Source: Gammaproteobacteria bacterium (lineage in GTDB: Bacteria > Pseudomonadota > Gammaproteobacteria > UWMA-0217). From it: DNA of 7,157 bases. A program made the position numbers and the translations under genes. Of this stretch, positions 1 through 5,757 are shown piece after piece. The notes beneath the pieces were generated by a model that saw only the letters and a program-made list of their open reading frames with translations, did not search any database and was not told the origin of the DNA. The stretch is from the NCBI GenBank assembly GCA_027031685.1, contig JALVPS010000045.1:1-7157 (forward strand), written 5' to 3'. Numbering within the stretch: the first letter of the stretch is position 1; the number at the start of each line of letters is the position of its first letter.

Positions 1-773
1 AGGATCTCGTTGTCCTCGATGGTCAGGTCGGAGGTCTCCTTGAAGCCGATGCCCACCCCGGTGGGGCCGGCGGCATGGGCGATGTGGTTGTGCCGCACCA
101 CCACGCCGTCGCTGTACATGAGGAATATGCCCACCGTGTTGTTCAGGTAGTGGTTGTGCTCGACCCGGTTGTACTGCGAGTACATGAAGTGCAGGGAATA
201 GCGGCTGTTGCGGATGGTGTTGTGGGCGATCAGGTTGTCACGCGAGTACCACACCACCATGTCGCGCGAGTCGCGTATGTCGTTGTGCACGATCTTGTTG
301 TCGAAGCTGTACCACAGCCGCACCGAATCGCCGCGCTGGCCGAGGTGGAAGGGCTTCGACGAGATGCGGTTGCGTCGCACGATGTTGTGGCGCGACTGCT
401 GCAGGTCGATGCCGAACAGGCAGTCGTCGATGACGTTGTCGCGGATGACGTTGAAATTGCCGCGCACCTGGACGCCGGCGTCGATGTCGTTGTGCGAGCT
501 ACCGGAGTGGGTCAGGTGCAGGTTTTTCAGCACCGCGCCGTCGGTCAGCAGGCGCACCACCGAGCCGTGCCCCCGGGCGTCGATGGTCACCTGGCCGCGC
601 CCGTCCAGGGTGAGCGGCTTGTCGATGGTGATCGAGCCGTAATAGGTGCCGGGGGGCGGGGTCACCGTGTCGTTGGGCCGCGCCGCGTCGATGAGCCGCT
701 GCAGGGGGTTGTCCGTCGCTGCCGTGGCCGGCCCGGCGAGGAGCAGCGAGGCGATGAGCAGGGCGCGGTGCAT
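1..773 (-). CDS. nosD: NosD, periplasmic beta-helix copper-site maturation protein (3' end cut by window edge)
   Basis: This frame gives 257 complete codons and then runs off the left edge, so roughly the last 150-200 residues of a normal 400-450 residue NosD are missing. It begins with a Sec-type signal peptide (MHRALLIASLLLAGPATA), so the product is periplasmic. From about residue 90 it consists of repeated coils of roughly 22 residues rich in N-x-I and H-N-x-I patterns (for example RDNVID, RRNRIS, VHNDIRDS, AHNTIRNS, EHNHYLNN, RHNHIAHA), the pattern of a right-handed parallel beta-helix of the CASH/NosD family. NosD works with the ABC transporter NosFY in assembling the CuZ cluster of NosZ. 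The ATG chosen is the first usable start after the NosB stop, 11 bases downstream, which implies translation coupled to NosB; no clear Shine-Dalgarno is seen. The position two genes after the cytochromes fits clade II nos clusters. Confidence 0.9.
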   Translation of the reverse strand, partial: MHRALLIASLLLAGPATAATDNPLQRLIDAARPNDTVTPPPGTYYGSITIDKPLTLDGRGQVTIDARGHGSVVRLLTDGAVLKNLHLTHSGSSHNDIDAGVQVRGNFNVIRDNVIDDCLFGIDLQQSRHNIVRRNRISSKPFHLGQRGDSVRLWYSFDNKIVHNDIRDSRDMVVWYSRDNLIAHNTIRNSRYSLHFMYSQYNRVEHNHYLNNTVGIFLMYSDGVVVRHNHIAHAAGPTGVGIGFKETSDLTIEDNEI

Positions 774-784
774 GGCGGCGCGGA

Positions 785-1945
785 TCAGAGGGTGTCCGCC
801 TCGCGCAGCTGCCGGCGTCGCAGCAGGGCGACGAGGGCCAGGTCGAGGCTCAGCAGCACCATCAGGCCGAAGCCGTAGTGGGGGTAGGAATGGGTGGTGA
901 ACTGGGCCACCTTGCCGTCGCCGAACACGGTGGGCATGAAGGGCTTGACGGTGAAGGCCCCCATCTCGTTCAGGTTGTGCCCGTACCACCACAGCCAGCC
1001 GGCGTATTCGATGACGAAGAACAGCGGCAGGGCCATGGGCACCAGGACGAGCAGCCAGTACAGCGGTCCCCTGTTTCTGCGCGCGCCCCACACGAGCAGC
1101 ACCATGGCGGCGATGATGCCCCAGAACACCACGTGCGCGGCCAGGGTCATCTTGCGCACCATGGGTTCGATTTCCGCCGGGTTGTTGAAATAGCGGCCCA
1201 GGCTCTTGCGATAGTGCCAGGCCAGCATCTGCGCCCCGCTGCCGGTCCAGGCCTCACGCCGGGCGGGCGGGAGGCGCTCCTGATCCTTGATGAAGGTGTT
1301 GCGCAGGTGGAGCAGGGCCGCCTCCTTCTCCGACAGGTCGCGGGCCTGCTCGCGCTCGGCGGAGCGCGCCAGCGAGGCCTTGAGGCGGGCGATGACGGCC
1401 TCCGCCGAGGACATGTCGATGGCCTCGGTCTCTTTTTCCGTGTCCTGGTCGAGGGCGGTCACCAGGGCCTTGAGATAGCCGGTGTTCTCGTAGCGCAGGC
1501 CGTCCCTGCCGTAGAAGGTGAGGGCCATCCACACCGCGATGGCGCCGAAGCCGATGGCCAGTATGGCCACGCGCAGGCCCGGCCTGCGGCACATGAAGCC
1601 CAGCACCATGACCGCCAGGAAGGCCATGAGAAACTGCGAGAAGGCCTTTTCGATCACCCCGCCGGCGGCAATGGGATACATGCCGACGTAGTGGTTGATG
1701 GTGTCCATCTCGTGCACGCAGTCGAGGGCCTCCACTTCGGTGATCTCGGTCTTCTCCACCTTCTTGCAGCCGTTGAAGACCCCGTTCATGTGGAAGTGGA
1801 TGCGCACCCCGTCGGGGAAGGCCTCCTTGGGGTAGTTGGGGGCCGTCAGCGACACCCACCAGATGGGGGCGTAGAAAATGGCCACCATCAGGCCGACGGC
1901 CAGCAGGGAGAGCAGGACGATCAGGAACTGATTGCGTGCGGTCAT
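785..1945 (-). CDS. nosB: NosB-like polytopic membrane protein of the nos cluster
   Basis: Encodes 386 residues from the ATG at 1945. Six membrane segments can be read (about 7-29, 101-118, 124-145, 267-287, 294-320, 357-375), and basic residues at CRRPGLR, GARRNRG and the C-terminal LRRRQLRE place both ends in the cytoplasm. Two large loops are then periplasmic. Loop 30-100 is rich in possible metal ligands (H50, H52, M53, C60, C76, H78, M80, H85, M89). Loop 147-266 is charged and helical, with coiled-coil character around 180-225. Position between the cytochrome c genes and nosD in a clade II nos cluster is where NosB lies; NosB is needed for N2O respiration in such organisms but its biochemical role is unclear. 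A GTG at 1990 would add 15 residues and has a purine-rich GGGGGA six bases upstream, whereas the ATG has a poor ribosome site, so the start is uncertain. The family call rests on topology and context. Confidence 0.75.
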   Translation of the reverse strand: MTARNQFLIVLLSLLAVGLMVAIFYAPIWWVSLTAPNYPKEAFPDGVRIHFHMNGVFNGCKKVEKTEITEVEALDCVHEMDTINHYVGMYPIAAGGVIEKAFSQFLMAFLAVMVLGFMCRRPGLRVAILAIGFGAIAVWMALTFYGRDGLRYENTGYLKALVTALDQDTEKETEAIDMSSAEAVIARLKASLARSAEREQARDLSEKEAALLHLRNTFIKDQERLPPARREAWTGSGAQMLAWHYRKSLGRYFNNPAEIEPMVRKMTLAAHVVFWGIIAAMVLLVWGARRNRGPLYWLLVLVPMALPLFFVIEYAGWLWWYGHNLNEMGAFTVKPFMPTVFGDGKVAQFTTHSYPHYGFGLMVLLSLDLALVALLRRRQLREADTL

Positions 1946-2016
1946 GCGGTTTCGCTTTTCTGTGGCGCGCGCAGGGCGCGGAGAGTCCACCCCTCATCCC
2001 CCGGTGGTGTCCGGTT

Positions 2017-2042
2017 GGCGGCCGGGACCTGCCCCGGCCGCC
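2017..2042 (-). other. perfect GC-rich stem-loop between the diheme cytochrome gene and nosB
   Basis: The minus strand reads GGCGGCCGGG, a six-base loop GCAGGT, then CCCGGCCGCC, a perfect 10-bp stem made only of G and C. It starts ten bases after the stop of the diheme cytochrome gene. No T-run follows (the next bases are AACCGGACACC), so it is not a classical intrinsic terminator. It could stabilise the 3' end of the upstream message, mark a processing site, or pause polymerase. The structure is directly visible; its role is inference. Confidence 0.6.
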
Positions 2043-2051
2043 GCGGTGACG

Positions 2052-2768
2052 CTAGTCGTAGTCGGGATTCTTGTAGTCCATGGAAGGGGCCTTGTCCTTG
2101 GCGGGCACGGGCAGCCACGAGGTGTAGTTGATGACCGCCTTCATTTCCTTGTCGGAGAAATTCTTGATCTGCTCGACCATCTCCTTGTTGGCGTTGCGCC
2201 GCTTGCCCTGCTTGATCCACTCGAACTGGCGCAGCATGTACTTGTAGTGCTGGCCGGCCAGGCGCGGGTAGAGTTTTTCCACGTTGCCCTCGCCCTTTTC
2301 GCCGTGGCACTTGGCGCAGTTTTCCTTGTAGAGTTTTTCACCCAGCTTGTATTCCGGCGTGCCCGGCTTCCACTCGCCCTTGCCGTTTTCCGGGATCATC
2401 TTGAGCTGGGAGATGTAGGCCGCGACGTCCGCCAGCCCCTGCGGGCCGCCGCCGATGGCACGGTCCAGGGTGAAGGGGTACATGGTGGGGTTGTCCCGGT
2501 TGCCGGCGCGGATGTCGGCCATCTGCTTGATGATCACGCCCGCGATCTGGCCGGCGATCTGCGGGAAATTGCCGTCCGCCGTGCCCCAGCCTTCCAGCAG
2601 ATGGCAGCCGGCGCAGACTTCGTAGATGTCCATCCCGTTTTCGAGATCCGGCTTGAGCTTGAGGGCCTGCTCGAGGTCGGATTTGGCGTTGCCTTCCGCC
2701 AGTGCGGCGCCCGTCCACAGCAGGGCGGGCATGAGGGCTGCCGCGGTGATCAGTCGGATCGGTTTCAT
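2052..2768 (-). CDS. diheme c4-like periplasmic cytochrome c of the nos cluster
   Basis: Encodes 238 residues with a Sec signal peptide (MKPIRLITAAALMPALLWTG, cleavage near ALA-EG). Two heme-attachment motifs are present, CAGCH at 52-56 and CAKCH at 151-155, each followed by a FPQIAGQ or YPRLAGQ segment typical of the c4/c553 fold. M96 and M197 are the best candidates for the distal heme ligands. The second half is an ordinary c4 domain (YPRLAGQ, then NANKEM, then the terminal SDKEMKAVINYTSWL helix). The first half is more divergent and has a longer loop after CAGCH. The start is fixed by a good AAGGAG eight bases upstream; frames extending further upstream add a non-signal leader. The likely job is periplasmic electron delivery to NosZ; clade II clusters often carry such nosC-type cytochromes, but direct donation is inferred. 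Confidence 0.88.
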   Translation of the reverse strand: MKPIRLITAAALMPALLWTGAALAEGNAKSDLEQALKLKPDLENGMDIYEVCAGCHLLEGWGTADGNFPQIAGQIAGVIIKQMADIRAGNRDNPTMYPFTLDRAIGGGPQGLADVAAYISQLKMIPENGKGEWKPGTPEYKLGEKLYKENCAKCHGEKGEGNVEKLYPRLAGQHYKYMLRQFEWIKQGKRRNANKEMVEQIKNFSDKEMKAVINYTSWLPVPAKDKAPSMDYKNPDYD

Positions 2769-2775
2769 GGGTGTT

Positions 2776-2781
2776 CTCCTT
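2776..2781 (-). promoter_or_regulatory. ribosome binding site deciding the diheme cytochrome start
   Basis: AAGGAG on the minus strand, eight bases before the ATG at 2768. It selects this ATG, which also begins a signal peptide, over earlier in-frame starts that would overlap the upstream cytochrome gene. Confidence 0.75.
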
Positions 2782-2849
2782 GGCTGGAATATTTCGACGG
2801 GCATCTCTTGAATGGTCCGCAAGGTATCACTGGCCGCGGGACGGGCGCC

Positions 2850-2863
2850 TTGACCCGTGTCAA
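2850..2863 (-). promoter_or_regulatory. FNR/Dnr-like dyad upstream of the diheme cytochrome gene
   Basis: TTGAC-N4-GTCAA is a perfect 5+5 inverted repeat with the four-base spacing of CRP/FNR-family sites (consensus TTGAT-N4-ATCAA; nitric-oxide-responsive Nnr/Dnr regulators tolerate TTGAC and GTCAA half-sites). It overlaps the stop codon of the small cytochrome c gene and lies about 88 bases before the diheme cytochrome ATG. If used as a class II site (centred at -41.5), transcription would start near 2815, inside the gap; the sequence at the expected -10 position, around GATACCT, is only a weak match. This could be an internal promoter for the diheme cytochrome-nosB-nosD part. Part of the dyad is also coding or stop sequence, so chance is possible. 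Confidence 0.5.
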
Positions 2864-3192
2864 CGTTGCGTGCGCTGTGGCACCTGCGCCAGCCATTCGG
2901 CAATGGCCTTCATTTCCTCTTCGTTGACCATGTGCATGACGCCCTTCATGGCGGCGGAATTGCCATTGCTGCGGGCGCCGGACTTGATGTCCTTCATCTG
3001 TTGCAGGGCGTAGGCGGCGGACTGTCCGGCGATGCGCGGATATTCCGGCAGCAGGGCCTGGCGGCCGTCCTTGCCATGGCAGGCGGGGCAGGTCTTGGCG
3101 GCGTACAGGGCGGCACCGTCGAGCGCGGGCGCGGCCTGGCTGGCCAGCAGGGCGGCCAGCAGCAGGCAGCCCGTCAGGCGGGAATGGGTCAT
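2860..3192 (-). CDS. small monoheme cytochrome c (c553/class I) of the nos cluster
   Basis: Encodes 110 residues. An N-terminal hydrophobic signal (TGCLLLAALLASQAAPA) is followed by one heme motif, CPACH, at 35-39. YPRIAGQ at 51-57 and a C-terminal VNEEEMKAIAEWLAQV helix complete a class I cytochrome c domain; M82 in NSAAMKGV is the likely distal ligand. A GGAG eight bases before the ATG supports the start. The mature protein is about 90 residues and soluble in the periplasm. It is the first gene after nosZ, separated by 84 bases that hold a terminator. It is a likely electron carrier between the quinol-oxidising chain and NosZ, together with the diheme cytochrome downstream. It resembles the nosC class of clade II clusters, but I do not assign a specific symbol. 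The LTGC near the N-terminus is too early to be a real lipobox. Confidence 0.87.
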   Translation of the reverse strand: MTHSRLTGCLLLAALLASQAAPALDGAALYAAKTCPACHGKDGRQALLPEYPRIAGQSAAYALQQMKDIKSGARSNGNSAAMKGVMHMVNEEEMKAIAEWLAQVPQRTQR

Positions 3193-3228
3193 GGGTTTTT
3201 CTCCGGTCGTGTCGAATGGGAGCGGTGG

Positions 3229-3258
3229 AAAAAAGCGGGGGCAGGTGACCCTGCCCCC
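3229..3258 (-). terminator. strong intrinsic terminator just downstream of nosZ
   Basis: Minus strand: GGGGGCAGG, loop GTCA, CCTGCCCCC, then GC and TTTTTT. The 9-bp perfect stem (3237-3258) with a six-T tract begins about 18 bases after the nosZ stop, a textbook rho-independent terminator. It lies between nosZ and the cytochrome c gene on the same strand, so it should limit read-through and keep nosZ mRNA more abundant than the accessory genes. Confidence 0.85.
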
Positions 3259-3276
3259 ACCAGCGGGCGCAGGAGA

Positions 3277-5583
3277 CTAGTTGATTTTCCTGGCGCCGTG
3301 CTCTTCCAGGTAGGTCTTGGCGCGCAGGCCCAGATCGGCGGCCTTGACCTGGTACTGCCACCACTGGTTGGCCCACAGCATGGCCTTGTTCCAGTCACCG
3401 CGCGCGGCGGCCTCCTCGGCCTTCTTGCGGGCCTCCTTGGCGAAGCCGAGCTGGTCGGTGGCGTCCTCCACCAGGTCAGCCACGACCGGGAAGTCCTTGT
3501 AGTTGTGGCTGGTGATGAAGGCGACCACCTGGTCGATGACCTTCTGCGTCTCCAGGTTGGTCTTCACCTGCTTCTGGTAGTCCGCCTCCGTGTAGTGGGT
3601 GCCTTCCACCATTTCGCCGGCCTTGACCTTGTAGCCCTTGGGCTTGACCAACAGGTACCCCTGCATTTCGAGGTGGAGGGCGGAGCAGAACTCGGTGCAG
3701 TAGTACGGATACACACCGGGCTGCTCGGCCACGAAGGTGGTGGAGGCCGTCTTGCCGGGCTCGATGGACAACTGCACGTTTTGGCCATACAAGGCGAAGC
3801 CGTGCGTCTCGTCCTCGGCGCGCTCCAGGTTGGTGAAGTGCAGCGAGACGGTGTCACCCTCGGTCACTTCGATGATCTCTGGCACGATGTGTGAGCGGAT
3901 GGTGGTGCCGTACACGTGCACGGTGCACTTGCCGTTGGCGTCGCAGCTGCGCTCCACCTTTTCGCGGCCGGCACGGGTCTTCCACGGCGAGCGCTTGTCC
4001 TCGCGGCTGTTCCAGCCGGAGCGGTAGCGCACCGCCGGCTTGAGCTTGTCGGCGCGGATGGCGGCGGCGTAGTGCGGCTCGCCCATGCCGATGGGCATGT
4101 CGTAGAGCAGCTCCATCTTGTCGCCGGAGATGTCGATCAACTGGTGGTTCTGCGGGTGCAGGGGGCCGATCGGGTTGAAACGGTCGATGGACAGCTTGTT
4201 GAGCGCCACCAGGTACTTGCCGTCCGGATGGACGGTGTCGCCCTCCATGGCCATGAGGTGGCCGACGTTGTAGTGGATGGGCAGCTGGTCGAGCACCTTG
4301 CCGGTGCAGTAGTCCCACTTGGTGATCATGGAGTCCACGTAGATGGAGGTGTAGGCCACGCACTTCCTGGAATCGAACTGCGTGTGCAGCGGGCCCAGCC
4401 CCACGTTGACCGATTTGTCCAGCGCGTCCTCGAGGGCGATGATCGGCACGCCGTAGGGGTCCTTGCCCTCGAACTTGCGGTTTTTGATGGCCTGCTGGAT
4501 CTTCTCCCAGCTGTACACCCAGGCGTGGCTGTCCAGCTTGCCGGAGACGATGATGCGCGAGCCGTCCGGGGTGACGTCCACGCCGTGCGGCGACTTGGGC
4601 TCGGGGATGAGGTACAGCAGCCCCTCGGCCACCGCCTGCTTCATGGGGATGTAGTAGGCGCCGTTGACCTTGCCCACCTTGCCGGCCTTGACCAGCTCCT
4701 CGGCCTTCTTCCAGTTGGTCACGTGCAGGAAGTCGGTGTCCTTGGAGGAGCAGCCGGCCTCGAACGGCGGGCGTCCCTTCTCGATGCCGCCCACGTAGCG
4801 CTCGGAGCAGAACGAGTTGGTGAAGCCCCAGCCGTAGCTCGGGCCCTTGCCGGCGTCGGACAGGTCCTGGCTGTAGGGGCCGAACTCGAAGGTGAAGGAC
4901 CGCTCGGGCACGATGCGTCCCTTTTCCTTGTCGAAGGCCCAGTAGGTGAGCCCGCCCCGGTATTTCTCGTTGAACTGCTCCAGCGGCACGTAGTCGTTGC
5001 TCACCGGCGACGCGTACTGCGAGGCGTCCATGATGTACTCTGTGTTGGGGGTGACGAAGGCGCCCCCGTGCGACGACTTGAAGAACGGATTGACGACGAT
5101 CTGCTTGGTCTCGAAGTCGTGCAGGTCCACCACCGCGATGCGCGGGTTGGCCTTGTCGTTGATGAACACGTAGCGGCCGTCGTATTCGCCGTTGGTTTCC
5201 GAGAAGGCCGGGTGGTGGGTGTCGCCGTAGCGGATCTCCTTGCCGCGGATCTTGCCCTGCGCCAGGATCGCCTTCGACTCGTCGTCGAAGCCGTAGCCCT
5301 GCCACGGCTCGGGGGTGAACACGGCCACCACCTTGAGGATCCGCATCGAGGGTATGCCATAGACGATCAACTGGCCGCTCTGTCCCCCCGAGCTGACGAC
5401 GATGTATTCATCGCGCTTGCCGGTGGGGACGTAGGTCTTGGCGGCGGCGAGGACGTCCTTCTGCGTCAGCCCCCGTTCCTTCATGACCTGCTCGAGCGTG
5501 GACTGCGACCAGGCGCCGGCGGCGGCCAGGGTCAGGCCCGCGCCCGCCAGGGCGGACAATAGCTTGCTGGATCTGCGTTGCAT
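3277..5583 (-). CDS. nosZ: nitrous oxide reductase, Sec-dependent (clade II) type
   Basis: Encodes 768 residues; reduces N2O to N2 in the periplasm. Residues 1-27 form a signal peptide (MQRRSSKLLSALAGAGLTLAAAGAWSQ) with two arginines but no Tat-type F/L after them. The seven-bladed propeller domain follows, with CuZ histidines H123 and H124 (DTHHP), H172 (SHGG), H288 (DFLHVTN), H333 (SPHGVD), H400 (GLGPLHT) and H442 (NVGHL); H288 is the least certain by eye. The cupredoxin domain (about 550-650) carries the CuA site: H594 (ETHGF) and C629-x-E-x-C633-x3-H637-x2-M640. A tail from about 650 to 768 is helical, has no CXXCH, and is absent from classical NosZ, which ends soon after CuA. The ATG at 5583 is preceded by GGGGA and starts the signal peptide; a GTG at 5664 would put an unlikely leader before it. 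Expression is probably controlled by the FNR-type box about 100 bases upstream. Confidence 0.96.
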   Translation of the reverse strand: MQRRSSKLLSALAGAGLTLAAAGAWSQSTLEQVMKERGLTQKDVLAAAKTYVPTGKRDEYIVVSSGGQSGQLIVYGIPSMRILKVVAVFTPEPWQGYGFDDESKAILAQGKIRGKEIRYGDTHHPAFSETNGEYDGRYVFINDKANPRIAVVDLHDFETKQIVVNPFFKSSHGGAFVTPNTEYIMDASQYASPVSNDYVPLEQFNEKYRGGLTYWAFDKEKGRIVPERSFTFEFGPYSQDLSDAGKGPSYGWGFTNSFCSERYVGGIEKGRPPFEAGCSSKDTDFLHVTNWKKAEELVKAGKVGKVNGAYYIPMKQAVAEGLLYLIPEPKSPHGVDVTPDGSRIIVSGKLDSHAWVYSWEKIQQAIKNRKFEGKDPYGVPIIALEDALDKSVNVGLGPLHTQFDSRKCVAYTSIYVDSMITKWDYCTGKVLDQLPIHYNVGHLMAMEGDTVHPDGKYLVALNKLSIDRFNPIGPLHPQNHQLIDISGDKMELLYDMPIGMGEPHYAAAIRADKLKPAVRYRSGWNSREDKRSPWKTRAGREKVERSCDANGKCTVHVYGTTIRSHIVPEIIEVTEGDTVSLHFTNLERAEDETHGFALYGQNVQLSIEPGKTASTTFVAEQPGVYPYYCTEFCSALHLEMQGYLLVKPKGYKVKAGEMVEGTHYTEADYQKQVKTNLETQKVIDQVVAFITSHNYKDFPVVADLVEDATDQLGFAKEARKKAEEAAARGDWNKAMLWANQWWQYQVKAADLGLRAKTYLEEHGARKIN

Positions 5584-5654
5584 CTCTGTATCCCCGTTGT
5601 GCTGAGAATGGGAAGGAGCGATGGCGCGGAGCCATGCTGCTTCGAACGGGGAGG

Positions 5655-5660
5655 ATTCTT
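5655..5660 (-). promoter_or_regulatory. candidate -10 element of the nosZ promoter
   Basis: AAGAAT on the minus strand matches TATAAT at four of six positions. It lies exactly where a -10 hexamer should be if the FNR-type box at 5683-5696 is centred at -41.5, which would put the transcript start near 5648 and give a leader of about 65 bases. This is a prediction from spacing only. Confidence 0.4.
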
Positions 5661-5682
5661 GCACATAAGGTATGGAAATCTC

Positions 5683-5696
5683 TTGATCTAGATTAA
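5683..5696 (-). promoter_or_regulatory. FNR/Anr/Dnr-type box upstream of nosZ
   Basis: Read on the plus strand it is TTGAT-CTAG-ATTAA, one mismatch from the FNR consensus TTGAT-N4-ATCAA; on the minus strand TTAAT-N4-ATCAA. It sits in an AT-rich patch of otherwise GC-rich DNA, about 106 bases before the nosZ start, where an anaerobic or nitric-oxide-responsive activator would be expected. Confidence 0.72.
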
Positions 5697-5717
5697 TTCC
5701 AATACACTCCGCATGGG

Positions 5718-5734
5718 AAAGCGTCGGGTGACGC
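5718..5734 (-). terminator. weak possible terminator after the response regulator gene
   Basis: Minus strand GCGTC-ACCC-GACGC followed by TTTCCC: a 5-bp stem with only three Ts, 24 bases after the response regulator stop. It could partly separate the rnt-regulator transcript from nosZ, but it is short and may be chance. Confidence 0.3.
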
Positions 5735-5757
5735 CGGTGGGGCCGGGGGGGATGTGG

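Noticed and set aside
75..900. Plus-strand open frames at the left end
   Set aside because: They lie antisense to nosD and the 3' end of nosB and show repetitive V/H/R-rich composition without family features.
3163..3192. Lipoprotein signal (LTGC) in the small cytochrome c
   Set aside because: The cysteine is residue 9, before the hydrophobic core rather than after it, so signal peptidase II processing there is not plausible.
3916..5562. Long plus-strand open frame of 548 codons opposite nosZ
   Set aside because: It is the antisense shadow of nosZ in GC-rich DNA; the translation is low-complexity V/L/A/G/H/R with no recognisable domain, while the minus strand encodes every NosZ motif.
5503..5583. 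Tat signal peptide on NosZ because of the RR pair
   Set aside because: The sequence QRRSSKLL lacks the S/T-R-R-x-F-L pattern, and the rest of the protein and cluster are of the Sec-dependent type; a Tat route is not fully excluded.
5621..5635. Small hairpin ATGGC/GCCAT in the nosZ leader
   Set aside because: A 5-bp stem away from the ribosome site and without a matching alternative structure; not enough to call a riboswitch or attenuator.
5584..5664. N-terminally extended NosZ from the GTG at 5664
   Set aside because: The extra 27 residues precede a complete signal peptide, have no ribosome site, and would overlap the predicted promoter and transcript start.
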